47,205 nucleotides of DNA from QHWK01 sp035259385 (lineage in GTDB: Bacteria; Acidobacteriota; Vicinamibacteria; Vicinamibacterales; CAVVIG01). The DNA is taken from the NCBI GenBank assembly GCA_035259385.1, contig DATFWL010000165.1, positions 1 to 47,205 of the forward strand, given 5' to 3'. Position numbers and translations under genes: made by a program. A model generated the notes under the pieces. The model worked only from the letters and a program-made list of their open reading frames with translations. It made no database searches and was not told the DNA's origin. Positions within the stretch are counted from its first letter, which is position 1, and each line of letters opens with the position of its first letter. Shown here in pieces: positions 37,748-46,069 of this stretch.

Positions 37748-38326
37748 TCAGGGTTCGTCGGAGTTGGTCCCGCCGCGAACGCACCAGGTGCTCGCATTGA
37801 GCGAGAATTCGTAGTCGTCCACGAATCCGTCGCGAATATTGACGCCCCACGCCAGATCGGTGAAGAGAGCCCTTCTCGTCGCCGTCCAGAAGAACGCCTG
37901 CCCACCGATGTCGAAGGGAGCATCCGCCGGCAGCGCCGGGTTGGTCCGCGAAGGATCCATGAGGCTGGTCAGCTCAGAAATCGACGGCATCCGCCAACCC
38001 ATTTGTCCGCCAGTCCTCGCGTTCAGGCATTCATATTGTGCGGACGGCCACGAGCGTGTGTCGTGCTGGGGTGTCCGTTCCCAGACCAGGCCGGTGTTCT
38101 TGTCCAGCACCGATTCGTTATTGAACGCGGCCAGCACCACGAACCGCTCGGATGCCGGCAAGGCCGCGCTCCAACTCCGAGACACATCACCGAACGAGTT
38201 CAGCACGTCGAGAACGCGCTGCAGCGGGCTCGAACCGTTGTCCGGTGCCGCGCCTGGCACTGCGGTCATGCCGAGGCCAAGGATTGCCACGAGCCCGAGG
38301 CCCGTTAACGTCTTTCGTCGAATCAC
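37748..38326 (-). CDS. Secreted DUF1566 (Lcl C-terminal-like) protein
   Basis: GTG 38326 is preceded by GGAGGT at about 5 nt, so the start is secure despite being GTG. The 192-aa product has a signal peptide (LTGLGLVAILGLGMTAVPGAA). Residues about 70-190 show the DUF1566 pattern: VLDKNTGLVWERTP, W..A...C, GGQMGWRMPSISELTSLMD, AFFWTAT, and a C-terminal WCVRGG. DUF1566 domains are found in adhesin-like proteins such as Legionella Lcl and in many secreted proteins of unknown role. The conserved Cys/Trp residues suggest a C-type-lectin-like fold. It shares strand with the operon downstream but is separated from it by about 315 bp. Confidence 0.85.
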   Translation of the reverse strand: MIRRKTLTGLGLVAILGLGMTAVPGAAPDNGSSPLQRVLDVLNSFGDVSRSWSAALPASERFVVLAAFNNESVLDKNTGLVWERTPQHDTRSWPSAQYECLNARTGGQMGWRMPSISELTSLMDPSRTNPALPADAPFDIGGQAFFWTATRRALFTDLAWGVNIRDGFVDDYEFSLNASTWCVRGGTNSDEP

Positions 38327-38760
38327 GATTTACCTCCATGAACGCTCTAATGAGGTAATCGGAATCGGAAGCGTAAACCCGTCACGACCTGTCGCTGGCC
38401 GACCTTGATCGACCCCAGCTAACTTCACGGACGTTCTTGAGTTTCGCGCGCGAGCTCTCGCCATTCGGGCGGCGAGACGCGATCGATGATCGAAGAGCTT
38501 GACGCGAACACGGTTCTGCGTCTTGTGCGCATGGGACCGATGCGCGTTCGGTCCGCCGGCGGTCGTCATGCGCGAGACTGACGAGGACGAACGAGAGCCG
38601 GAACGCGCGGGTCGGGACGAGGAAGAGGTCGGCTGCCACGAGTTGTTGGAGATGGTTCGCGAGCCAACGCGCGGGCAGACCGATCCTGCCCGAGATGTTG
38701 CGCTGGGTATGGCGCGAGGACCCCGTGTCAACCGAGGTCAACGGCACAGTCGAGCGATCG
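38327..38760. other. Intergenic region without a supported gene
   Basis: Several frames are open on both strands, e.g. one of 121 codons on - with ISGRIGLPARWLANHL, but none has a ribosome site together with a recognisable motif, and they exclude one another. It may hold a decayed gene. No hairpin with a T-tract is evident. Confidence 0.4.
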
Positions 38761-40653
38761 TCAACGAGCCGAAGAAGAGGTAGTGTTCGCCGACACGTTC
38801 ACCGCAAAGACGAATCGCTGCCCGTCGCGGCTGATGTTGCCGAGATTTCCACCGAGCGGACCCGGCAGCTTGAACAGCAGTCTGGGCGCGCCTGCGGAGA
38901 ACGTCGGCGTCGTTGTGACATCGACCGACATCACCAGCAGGTCATTGGACTCCAGATTCAGACCCCGGAAGAAAATCTCCTTGCCGTCCGCGCGCCAGTG
39001 CAGCATGGCGTTGACACCGTCTTTCGACACCTGCCACTTCCCATCGCCCGGCTTGCCCGTGGACGCATCGAACGGCCGGACGTAGACTTCGCCTCGTTCG
39101 GGCTGTTTCTCGTCCGACCGGAACGCCATGAACTTGCCGTCCGGCGAGAGCCTGCCAGTGCCATCGGTGAACTCTTCCCGCAAGTACTCGATCTCTTTGC
39201 GTGAGGCGGGATCGGTTCCTGCGAGGGGCACCGCCAGAATGACGCCGCCGGAGTCGCACACGAGGTACTTTCCATCGGGTGAGATGTCGGTGGGAAACAC
39301 GCCGGCGCCCGGCGTGTAGCGGAACACGAGTTCCTCGGGACCAGGGGCATCAGAAGGTCGGCGGTAGATCGCGATGTCATTGTCCCGGAACGAGGTGTAA
39401 TAAATGTGCTTTCCGTCGGGCGACCAGAGCGGGAAGATTTTGGGCAGCGTGTCGTTGGTGAGCCGCGTGTTCTTTCCGGTCGCGAGCTCGATCGTCCAGA
39501 GATCCGCTTGCCCGGTCTGAACATCGCTCTTCGTCACGAGCAGGCGCGCGCCGTCGGGCGAAAAGGACGGCTGGCCATACATGCCCGGCTCGCCGACCTG
39601 CTGTACGACCTTTCCCTGTCGATCGAAGATCGTGATCTGCTGCAGCTGCGGCCCGCGTGGCGGCGGCAAGGAGAGAAAACGTTCGCCATCGGCGCTGACG
39701 TCGGCAATCCGCTCGGGAACGGCGGACTGCTGTCGGAACAGGACCTTGGGCGTGCTGAAGGAGAACGTCGGAGTCGTACTGACTCCCGCGACCATGATCG
39801 AGCGATCGCGCGCCACGTAATACAGTTCCTTGCCGTCGCGCCGCCAGAAGGCCGGGCTGAAGAAGCTGCCGTCTGAAATCTGCCAGGGTCCATCCGTGGC
39901 TTTCGGATCGATCGGCCGGACGAACACTTCTGCCTTGTTTGCCGGATCGATCACCACGTACGAGAGGAAACGACCGTCAGGCGAGAATCGCGGCCCGAAC
40001 ATCCGCAAATCGCTGTGGAGGACCTCGATCGGCTTGCGCTCGGGACCGCCCTCGAGCGGCAGCACATACAGCGCGCCGCCCTTGAGATCGGAAATCGCGA
40101 AAGTCAAGAACCGGCCGTCTGACGACCAGTCGGTCAGATTCATGAACGCGCCCGGGTTCTTGTAGAGCAGCTCCGCGGATCCCTCGCCGTTGGTGGCGCG
40201 CACGTAAATGCCTTCCTGGCCTTTGAGCATGGTCACGTATGCGATCCGGCTGCCGTCAGGCGACCACACCGGGGCCATGACGAACTCGGTTCTCGCGCTG
40301 GTCGTGAGCCGCGTCTTCGCGCCGGTGGCGATATCCAGCACGAACAGGTCGGCGCTCTCGTTCGCGAGATCGCGGGTGATGACGGCGACTCGCGATCCAT
40401 CCGGTGACAACACGGTGTCGCCGTAGAGCGCGCGTTCGCCAAGGCTGCCGGTCCGTTTGCCAGTGCGGTCGGAGAATACGATGGTCGTGGCGTTGTTCTC
40501 GAACTGCAGGGCATTCCGCTTCGCCCGCGCGTCAGCCGCCTCCTTGGCCTTCGCTTCAGCCGACAACTCCTGTCCGGCCGCGCGAGCCGGAGCCCATGCG
40601 CCGACGAGCGAGATAGCCGCGATTGCGATCGCGATTCGACCTCCAGTCGTCAT
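38761..40653 (-). CDS. Secreted PD40/TolB-like beta-propeller protein
   Basis: I use ATG 40653, since the GTG at 40659 lies inside the ribosome site AAGAGGTG; this gives 630 aa. The signal peptide is clear (IAIAIAAISLVGAWAPARAAGQ). The rest is at least ten PD40 repeats: SPDGSRVAVITRD, SPDGSRIAYVTM, SSDGRFLTFAIS, SPDGRFLSYVV, SPDGARLLVTKSD, SPDGKHIYYTSF, SPDGKYLVCDSG, SPDGKFMAFRSD and others. These build a TolB-type propeller. No peptidase domain (DPP IV-like) follows, and no kinase precedes, although both fusions are frequent in this phylum. The likely role is ligand or protein binding in the periplasm. Confidence 0.9.
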   Translation of the reverse strand: MTTGGRIAIAIAAISLVGAWAPARAAGQELSAEAKAKEAADARAKRNALQFENNATTIVFSDRTGKRTGSLGERALYGDTVLSPDGSRVAVITRDLANESADLFVLDIATGAKTRLTTSARTEFVMAPVWSPDGSRIAYVTMLKGQEGIYVRATNGEGSAELLYKNPGAFMNLTDWSSDGRFLTFAISDLKGGALYVLPLEGGPERKPIEVLHSDLRMFGPRFSPDGRFLSYVVIDPANKAEVFVRPIDPKATDGPWQISDGSFFSPAFWRRDGKELYYVARDRSIMVAGVSTTPTFSFSTPKVLFRQQSAVPERIADVSADGERFLSLPPPRGPQLQQITIFDRQGKVVQQVGEPGMYGQPSFSPDGARLLVTKSDVQTGQADLWTIELATGKNTRLTNDTLPKIFPLWSPDGKHIYYTSFRDNDIAIYRRPSDAPGPEELVFRYTPGAGVFPTDISPDGKYLVCDSGGVILAVPLAGTDPASRKEIEYLREEFTDGTGRLSPDGKFMAFRSDEKQPERGEVYVRPFDASTGKPGDGKWQVSKDGVNAMLHWRADGKEIFFRGLNLESNDLLVMSVDVTTTPTFSAGAPRLLFKLPGPLGGNLGNISRDGQRFVFAVNVSANTTSSSAR

Positions 40654-40704
40654 AGACACCTCTTACCGTGTGAGATGACGCTGCGCCGCGCGATGCTCAG
40701 TGCG

Positions 40705-41094
40705 TCAACAGTTCTGGGGACACGCCGAGACGACTTTACCGCTCGGCAGCGTAATGGTGCGGATGAGACCTGACAGCGACTTGTCGCGCGCGCGACTCAC
40801 CTCGACGGTGAGATTCTTCCCGACGCTGGCCTCGAAATCGGTCTTGCCGATGTCGCGGATCCGGAACCACGTCGGCGATGGACCTTCGGCCTGCCAGCTC
40901 TGGATCGCGCCGGACATCTGCACGTCGATCGTCAGGTAGGTGTGGGGATTCCTCCAATCGACGTGCGTCAGCGTGCCGTTCAGCGTGACGCGATCGTTGA
41001 AGTCGAAGAGGGCGGTCATGTTGTGATGCGCCAGAGCGTCAGCCGCCAGCAGCACGATCGCGAACGCCGTCGAAAACACAACCCGGCGAATCAT
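40705..41094 (-). CDS. DUF6152 family secreted protein
   Basis: The product is 129 aa with a signal peptide cut after ADALA, leaving an N-terminal HHNM. That HHxM-like start, FDFNDRVTLNGTLTHVDWRN, then PHTYLTIDV and a WFRIRDIGKTDFEASVGKNL segment fit DUF6152, which is common in Acidobacteria and Proteobacteria. Exposed N-terminal histidines after cleavage suggest metal binding, though no function is established. It is followed upstream on the same strand by two DUF6644 membrane proteins with a 34-bp gap, so the three are likely one transcription unit. Confidence 0.8.
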   Translation of the reverse strand: MIRRVVFSTAFAIVLLAADALAHHNMTALFDFNDRVTLNGTLTHVDWRNPHTYLTIDVQMSGAIQSWQAEGPSPTWFRIRDIGKTDFEASVGKNLTVEVSRARDKSLSGLIRTITLPSGKVVSACPQNC

Positions 41095-41128
41095 ACGCGT
41101 GTTCCTTCAAAGCCGAACCATACTCCCT

Positions 41129-41614
41129 TTACGGAACAAAGGCAATCGCCCGTCCCGCCCACCCAACGAGGAACCACAGCGTCAGTGAAGCCCCCGCGAC
41201 GACGACGTGGCTCCATCGGGATCGCGCGACGGGCTCCGTGATGATAAAGCGGCGGACCACGCCGACATGAAACACGATCGCCAGACCGAGAGCCGCCATC
41301 TTGATCCGAAACGGATTGCTGGCCAGGTACTTGGACGGTGTGCCCAGGAAGATGAGCACGCCCGAGAGCAGGACGAGCGTTACGGCACCCGTGGCCCACG
41401 GCCTGAGCTGCCGTGCGACCCCCGCGAGCGGCCAGTCCATCATGCCAAGACCGGCCAGCCGAAAATCCAGTACGAGGATCGCCGCCAGGAGCACCGTGAG
41501 GCCGACGAGATGAACGGACTGGGCGGCAGGCATGCCGTACTTGCTGTCGCGAATGAATACGATCGGTGGCGAGCTCGAACACCACTGCAGGAGCGTCAGC
41601 AGCTGCGAGAGCAT
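41129..41614 (-). CDS. DUF6644-type membrane protein, copy 2
   Basis: ATG 41614 gives 161 aa (MLSQLLTLLQWCSSSPP..), matching the length of its neighbour; the frame upstream overlaps that gene. About four transmembrane helices: SVHLVGLTVLLAAILVLDF, AVTLVLLSGVLIFLG, MAALGLAIVFHVGVV and VVAGASLTLWFLVGWAG. A charged F..RLAGLGM loop and SKYLASNPFRIKMAALG match the corresponding segments of copy 1. Polar and histidine residues within helices could bind haem or metal. It sits 19 bp after copy 1 and 34 bp before the DUF6152 gene. Confidence 0.75.
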   Translation of the reverse strand: MLSQLLTLLQWCSSSPPIVFIRDSKYGMPAAQSVHLVGLTVLLAAILVLDFRLAGLGMMDWPLAGVARQLRPWATGAVTLVLLSGVLIFLGTPSKYLASNPFRIKMAALGLAIVFHVGVVRRFIITEPVARSRWSHVVVAGASLTLWFLVGWAGRAIAFVP

Positions 41615-41633
41615 GGCCCGCCTCGCCTGTCGT

Positions 41634-42125
41634 TCAGAACTGGTACGCCATCGTGCGGCCGCAGACAATCACGCCAATCCAGGCGATCAACGAGAGGCCG
41701 GCGCACATCCTCGCGCCCACAGGTGTTCGGCTCGCCAGATCCCACTCCGCCATCTTCGGGTAGAAAATCGTCTGATAAACAACCGCGTTGATTCCCAGCA
41801 CCAGGAGAAGCATCAACTTCGTGCGGAAGAAGGGGTTCCCATACGCCTTGCCCGCGTGAGTCATGAACAACAGAACACCCGTGGTGAACGTGACGGCAAA
41901 GCCGGTCTTCGACCAGCGCAGGATTTCTTTCATCAGCCTCGACGCCGGACCGCTTTGAAATGCGAGACCGAGCAGACGGAGATCGAAGATCACGATCATG
42001 CCGACGGATAAAGGAAGGGCGAGGATATGGCTGCCTTCAATCAAAGGAAACAGCCACGTCGATTCGGCGATCGCAAGTGCCGCCGGTGTCTGTTCCAGCC
42101 ATTGGCACCACGCAAATAGAGACAT
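41634..42125 (-). CDS. DUF6644-type membrane protein, copy 1
   Basis: ATG 42125 gives 163 aa (MSLFAWCQWLEQTP..); the open frame to 42251 is not protein-like. It has four to five hydrophobic helices with the pattern IEGSHILALPLSVGMIVIFDLRL split between two strands of the motif, then TTGVLLFMTHAGKAYGNPF and KLMLLLVLGINAVVY. The arrangement IEGSH..F DLRLLG and YGNPFFRTKL is what I associate with DUF6644. Same-length copy 2 follows by 19 bp; moderate identity between them indicates an old duplication, and both copies are intact. Confidence 0.77.
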   Translation of the reverse strand: MSLFAWCQWLEQTPAALAIAESTWLFPLIEGSHILALPLSVGMIVIFDLRLLGLAFQSGPASRLMKEILRWSKTGFAVTFTTGVLLFMTHAGKAYGNPFFRTKLMLLLVLGINAVVYQTIFYPKMAEWDLASRTPVGARMCAGLSLIAWIGVIVCGRTMAYQF

Positions 42126-42359
42126 CGCGGCGATGATTATCCATGAAGGCGAAGCGACAGAGCACAGGTCAACGTCGCTCGCGTGTCCCGAGATGACCGT
42201 CGCGCTCGGGCCGACGGTACATCGGAAGGTCACGACATTTTGGCCGGACAACGGTTCAGCTTTGCGCCCGATACATCTTGGCAGACGATGACGATGAAGT
42301 CGATCCGCGCAGGTTTTCCCTCCACGGGAGATCGGTGGGCCTGGCCGCGTGCCCTCATG

Positions 42360-42701
42360 TCAGCGCCGCTGCGACCAGGTCGGTCCCCACCGATTCGGCA
42401 CATCGAGCGCTGTGTAAATACCGAGCGGCTCCACGACGTCCACGAGCTCCGCGCGTCTCGCCTCGACAGATTTGATCATCGCCGAGCGTGACGTCCGGTG
42501 CTGCTCATAGACGATCATCTCGCTCCAGTATTCGATCAACAGATAGCGCGACGACTGATTCTGGTCGCGCAGAAACGAGCTCCCAAGATAGGATCGGGTC
42601 TGCCTGTTCAACGCCGTCCAATCTCCATCCACGCCGTAGAGCTTTTCGAATTCCTCTTCGCGACCGTTCTTCACGTCGAACTGCCACATGATTGCAATCA
42701 T
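42360..42701 (-). CDS. Antibiotic biosynthesis monooxygenase (ABM)-like small protein
   Basis: I take ATG 42701 (MIAIMWQFDVKNGREEEFEKL), giving 113 aa; the frame is open five codons upstream, and no clear ribosome site helps choose. The first strand IMWQFDVK, a helix with GREEEFEKLYG, and later RYLLIEYWSEMIVYEQH match the ferredoxin-like dimeric alpha/beta barrel fold of the ABM superfamily, usually about 100 aa. Members include cofactor-free monooxygenases and haem-degrading enzymes. The catalytic residues are not invariant, so activity is uncertain. It ends 234 bp upstream of the DUF6644 gene, on the same strand, and may be separate. Confidence 0.65.
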   Translation of the reverse strand: MIAIMWQFDVKNGREEEFEKLYGVDGDWTALNRQTRSYLGSSFLRDQNQSSRYLLIEYWSEMIVYEQHRTSRSAMIKSVEARRAELVDVVEPLGIYTALDVPNRWGPTWSQRR

Positions 42702-43317
42702 CAGAGGAGGGATCATAGCCGAAGGTTCGCGCGTTCGTGCGTTCGAACTTCAGGGTCGGCGGCTGCGGTGTCGCATTCCGAAAATGTCCAGGCGCCAGGC
42801 GCAAGGCACCGACGCGTCGACGTTGGCGATCATCCTCGACGGACAGTTGACAAGTGGGAACGGTGCAGAATTCGGATCCAGCCGGTGGGCTGTTTTAATT
42901 CAATCAACGTAAACGAACGGCCTCTTTTTGTCCTTTTCGAAAAACATCCTGATCTCCATTTGCAACGTCGGCGCTGCTACGCGTTCTGCAGTTGGCCAGC
43001 CTTTGGTTCCGGTGAAGGAATCTGCTGGACTTTTCGGCGCGGCCCCGTTCCGCTGCGCTCGCTACGTTCTTGCTGCCCACCGATGGCGCTGCATACGCGG
43101 CGGCCGTTGCTCGTTCGATGACGTGGCGTCGATGCATCTATCGTGTGTCGTGTGCTCGTCGTCTCGCCTCGCCTCGATCCGTTGCCGACATCACCACGCG
43201 CACGTTCGCTGTGGTTCGAGTAGACGTCTGCCTCCTTGCGGTTGCGCTTTGCCGATGAAGATCGGTGTGAGTCTGTCGACTCTCGTACGCAACCCATCGG
43301 CATGAGGTGGCGGTTTC
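42702..43317. other. Gene-poor flank of the ISL3 element
   Basis: No supported gene. Open frames (e.g. 42928-43305 on +) are cysteine/arginine-rich and have no ribosome site. An isolated CGAAAAAC at 42938-42945 equals the target duplication of the adjacent insertion sequence. Composition is uneven, with an AT-richer patch at 42890-42965, consistent with a decayed accessory region. Confidence 0.45.
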
Positions 43318-43325
43318 CGAAAAAC
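43318..43325. repeat. Target site duplication, left copy
   Basis: CGAAAAAC, repeated identically at 44860-44867 immediately outside the other end of the element. Eight bp is the duplication length known for ISL3 transposition. Because the next base (G) is also shared, the exact boundary can shift by one nucleotide. Confidence 0.75.
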
Positions 43326-43348
43326 GGCTCTTCGCCGATTTGAGTACA
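43326..43348 (+). repeat. ISL3 left terminal inverted repeat
   Basis: 23 bp beginning GGCTCTTCGCC and ending GATTTGAGTACA. It matches the reverse complement of 44837-44859 at 20 of 23 positions (mismatches at 1, 3 and 9). Confidence 0.85.
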
Positions 43349-43366
43349 GCGATTTCGCCGTCTTGA

Positions 43367-43501
43367 GGGACGGCCGGCGATGAGGAGCGTCGTCCCGTGT
43401 TCCCCGGTGTCAAGGCGCCGCACAAAACGCGGCCCCTCCGGGCTCCGGCCTTGACACCGGGTCCGCGCGGGACGGCGATCGCTGTTATCGCCGGCCGTCC
43501 C
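43367..43501 (+). other. Nested 135-nt hairpin in the ISL3 leader
   Basis: Three successive complementary helices in register: 43367-43381 with 43487-43501 (15 bp, perfect), 43391-43397 with 43468-43474 (7 bp), and 43403-43416 with 43448-43461 (14 bp, perfect). Inside the apical part, GCCGC/GCGGC (43417-43421 with 43429-43433) can form a small extra stem around ACAAAAC. It ends about 80 nt before the transposase ribosome site. It could be a transcription attenuator protecting from read-through, a structured RNA, or a transposase-binding site. Confidence 0.75.
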
Positions 43502-43582
43502 CGGTTTCCGTTCGACGCAACGCGATCCCACTTGGCCATCCGGAATTTGGATGGTGTTCTCTCTTGATGTGCTACCAGCAAG

Positions 43583-43588
43583 GGAGGA
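43583..43588 (+). promoter_or_regulatory. Ribosome binding site of ISL3 transposase
   Basis: GGGAGG ahead of GTG 43592 with short spacing decides the transposase start codon. Confidence 0.6.
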
Positions 43589-43591
43589 CGG

Positions 43592-44853
43592 GTGGGATCG
43601 CGAGGCGATTGTACGTGGATTCTGGGGCTGTCGGGATTTCGGGTGGTCACGATGGACGCGGCGGCGAACGGTCGACTGATGATCCGCATCGAGCGCCGCG
43701 GCTTGCGCCGCTACACCTGCCAAGGGTGTGGTCGACGCACTAGCCGGGTGCGATCGAGTCGCGATCGCAAATGGGACGACCTGCCCTGGGCCGCGCACGC
43801 CGTGACGCTCGTGTATCCACAGCGGCGCTTGATCTGCCGCCATTGCGGGATTCGGACCGAGCGCATCGACTTCGCCGATCCCAAGGCGCGCGTCACGCGG
43901 CGGTTGCGTCAGCAGATCGGCGTGGACTGTCAGTCGATGCCGACCAGTCATGCCGCGGTCCGACACGGCGTCAGCTGGAGCAAGGCGCGCCGCGCGGCGA
44001 AGGCGTTTCTCGCCGACTGGGATCGCACCCGCGTGACACACCAGCCCAGGCACATCGGACTCGATGAGATCCAGCGCGGGAAGGGGCAGCAGTTCTGGAC
44101 CGTCCTTCCGATGTGGTGCATGGCGATGTGATCGGCGTACGTCAGGATCGCAGCGTGGCCACGGCCATGAGCTTGCTGCGCGAGGATCTCAGCGGCCGGC
44201 AACGCGGCGCGATCACGGCCGTCTGCACCGATATGTGGAAACCGTATCTCGCCGCGGTCGCGACCGTGCTCCCGCAGGCGGAGGTGGTCTTCGACAAATT
44301 TCATGTGCTGCAGCACGCGAGCGCGGCGCTGGATGAAGTGCGACGCCACGAATTCTTCCGCGCGGGGCCGGTGATGCGCGCGCACGGACGCGGCAAACGG
44401 TGGCTGCTGTTGCGGCGCTGGAAGACGGTGCGCGGGTCGAAGCGGGCCGAGCTGCAAGCGCTGTTTGCCGCGAACCGCCGGTTGTTCAAAGCCCACGTGC
44501 TCCGCGAGCAGCTCGATCGGCTCTGGACCTACAAGACCCGTCCAGGCGTGCTCAACTTTCTGATGGGTTGGTTCAAGGCCTTGCGCTGGCAACGCCTCGC
44601 CGAAATGGAGCGGCTCGGCGACTTTCTCCTCAGACACATCAACGGGATCGCCGCCTACTGCGATCATCCGGTCCGATTCGGTGTCGTCGAATCCGTCAAC
44701 ACCACCATCAAAGCCGTGCTGCGACGCGCGCGCGGCATGCGCGACGACGCGATGCTGCTGCTGAAACTCAAGTGGGCCACCGCCCACCCCATTCGGTCCG
44801 CTCGAGATTTGATGCGCTTCTTGACGATTCAACCCGTGTACTCAAATCGGTGA
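43592..44853 (+). pseudogene. ISL3-family transposase, one frameshift
   Basis: The N-terminal part (43592-44131) carries a zinc-ribbon pair typical of ISL3 (CQGCGRRT and CRHCGIRTE), a helix-turn-helix region (HAAVRHGVSWSKARRAAKAF) and the first DDE aspartate (HIGLDEIQRGKGQQFWTVL). The C-terminal part (44113-44853) supplies the rest: GDVIGV, VCTDMWKPYL, VFDKFHVLQH and the Glu in FGVVESVNTTIKA. The product is continuous in homology except at about 44104-44113. There CTTCCGATG would need one more base to read LSDVVHGDV, a one-base deletion. No slippery heptamer is evident, so programmed frameshifting is unlikely, and a pseudogene or a sequencing error are the main options. The stop codon lies inside the right inverted repeat. 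Confidence 0.88.
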
Positions 44854-44859
44854 AGACCG
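44837..44859 (-). repeat. ISL3 right terminal inverted repeat
   Basis: Inverted partner of 43326-43348 with 20 of 23 matches. It overlaps the last codons of the transposase. Confidence 0.85.
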
Positions 44860-44867
44860 CGAAAAAC
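44860..44867. repeat. Target site duplication, right copy
   Basis: CGAAAAAC, identical to 43318-43325. See the left copy for the one-base boundary ambiguity. Confidence 0.75.
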
Positions 44868-45104
44868 GATGACTCGTGCGCAGTTCAATCTCGAACGGTC
44901 GCCAAGATGAGTTCCGGTATCAGACCGTGACATCAGCCTGCATCATTACACTGCGGATTACGTCCGCGTGCGTCAGTGCATCTCCCGGCAGGCGCTTCAG
45001 CGGGCCGCGCTGTCACCGCGCAGCCCGGCCCTTCGATTGCATGGCTTCCGATGAGTAACTGGGATGGCTCATGTGTGATTCGACGGCTCAACAGGGAGGC
45101 GACA

Positions 45105-45416
45105 ATGCGTGCCGCACTACTGGAACAGACCGAGCAGTTGAAGATGAATGCCGTCAAAGCGGCCCGCGAGGCCGAAGAACGAGTAACACATTTCGGCAAG
45201 GAGGCAGTGGCGATGAAAGCAGCGATTGCGGACGCGATCGAGGACCGCATGAACGTGGCCAAGCGGGCCGTGAAACAGGGCTATCGAGCCACGGAGGACT
45301 TCGTCGACGAGACAACGCACAAGATCAAGCGAGAGCCGCTGCGCGCACTCGGTCTGAGTTTCGTAGTCGGCGTGGCGGCGGGCTGGCTCCTCCTGCCGCA
45401 TCGCACGCGCGGATGA
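45105..45416 (+). CDS. ElaB/YqjD/DUF883-like membrane-anchored small protein
   Basis: ATG 45105 has a good ribosome site (GGGAGGCGACA); the upstream frame to 44976 is ignored for that reason. The 103-aa product starts with a long charged amphipathic helix (LLEQTEQLKMNAVKAAREAEERV). A GYRATEDFVDETTHKIKREPL segment follows, then a single C-terminal glycine-containing transmembrane helix (ALGLSFVVGVAAGWLLLP) and RTRG. This layout matches ElaB/YqjD/DUF883 proteins, which tether ribosomes or stress functions to the inner membrane in stationary phase. Family membership is moderately sure; the exact partner is unknown. It lies 238 bp from the insertion sequence. Confidence 0.7.
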   Translation: MRAALLEQTEQLKMNAVKAAREAEERVTHFGKEAVAMKAAIADAIEDRMNVAKRAVKQGYRATEDFVDETTHKIKREPLRALGLSFVVGVAAGWLLLPHRTRG

Positions 45417-46069
45417 TTGATTCCGCGGACAGTCGTCCAAAGTAGGCGGAAGGAAATGAAGGGCAAAAAGACCGGCGGACCCAAGAATGGCACGCCGAGG
45501 CGGGCGACGTGCATCGTCAAGGCGTCTTGCGCCACGATTCTCAACGACCCGCAGTCCGTGCTCCTTCCGGGAGCGCGCCTTCAAGAGCAAGTTGCCGCCG
45601 GCGATGGAAGTGATGCGGTTCTAGTACCTGTACTGTGTGCCGAAGCAGCCCTCGAGGTCCACGTGCCGCTCGTCTTGTGATCTTCCGAAACTGTTGATGC
45701 GCCGACTTCAGGTTGCCTGTCGCTCACGAACGGTATTCGTGCAGGCTGCCGAGGAGCGGCGTTGCCGCCGGTACCGTTCGCGAACGGGCGTTCGGGAATG
45801 GCAGGCCATACTCGCGTGTGACCACCCTCGATCGTAATGACCGATCCACTCCCGAAGAATCGGGCGAAGTTGACGCTCGGATCAGGCAGGCGACGATTTC
45901 CGTTCGTCGTTGTCCAGTCGTTCGCAAACTCGAACGCTGCCTGAGATGGTTCCTCTGAAGCGTAACCCTTCTCTTGCGGCTTGGGCGCAACAAAGGGGCA
46001 AACTCGAGGGGGCCAAATCACTCAAAATCAATTAGTTGCACGAATAAGGTTCGGCGCGGCACCATTCGG
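45417..46069. other. Gene-poor stretch before TonB-receptor remnant
   Basis: A small + frame from ATG 45456 (MKGKKTGGPKNGTPRR..) has GGAAGGAA directly abutting the ATG, too close to be convincing, and its product is of low complexity without a family. On - one frame of about 146 codons (45581-46021) has no recognisable motif. Probably a remnant region. Confidence 0.4.

Larger units (their letters stand above)
43326..44859 (+). mobile_element. ISL3-family insertion sequence, 1534 bp, frameshifted
   Basis: The element is delimited by 23-bp imperfect terminal inverted repeats (43326-43348 and 44837-44859; 20 of 23 positions match, core CACCGATTTGAGTACA-like) and by an 8-bp direct repeat. The left end starts GGCTCTTC, as is usual for ISL3 ends. 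It holds one transposase gene in two frames and a long structured leader between the left end and the transposase. Intact ends and duplication imply a fairly recent insertion, although the transposase is broken. Confidence 0.88.

Noticed and set aside
42928..43305. 125-codon Cys-rich open frame on +
   Set aside because: No ribosome site and no coherent motif; cysteine and arginine content reflects base composition.
43592..44053. Long - strand frame running through the IS and its left flank (42977-44053)
   Set aside because: It is antisense to transposase zinc-ribbon and DDE motifs, crosses the element boundary, and shows no family features.
44100..44115. Programmed -1 frameshift in the ISL3 transposase
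   Set aside because: The junction has no A-rich slippery heptamer or downstream pseudoknot that I can see, and ISL3 elements normally have one continuous gene. A simple one-base deletion or read error explains it.
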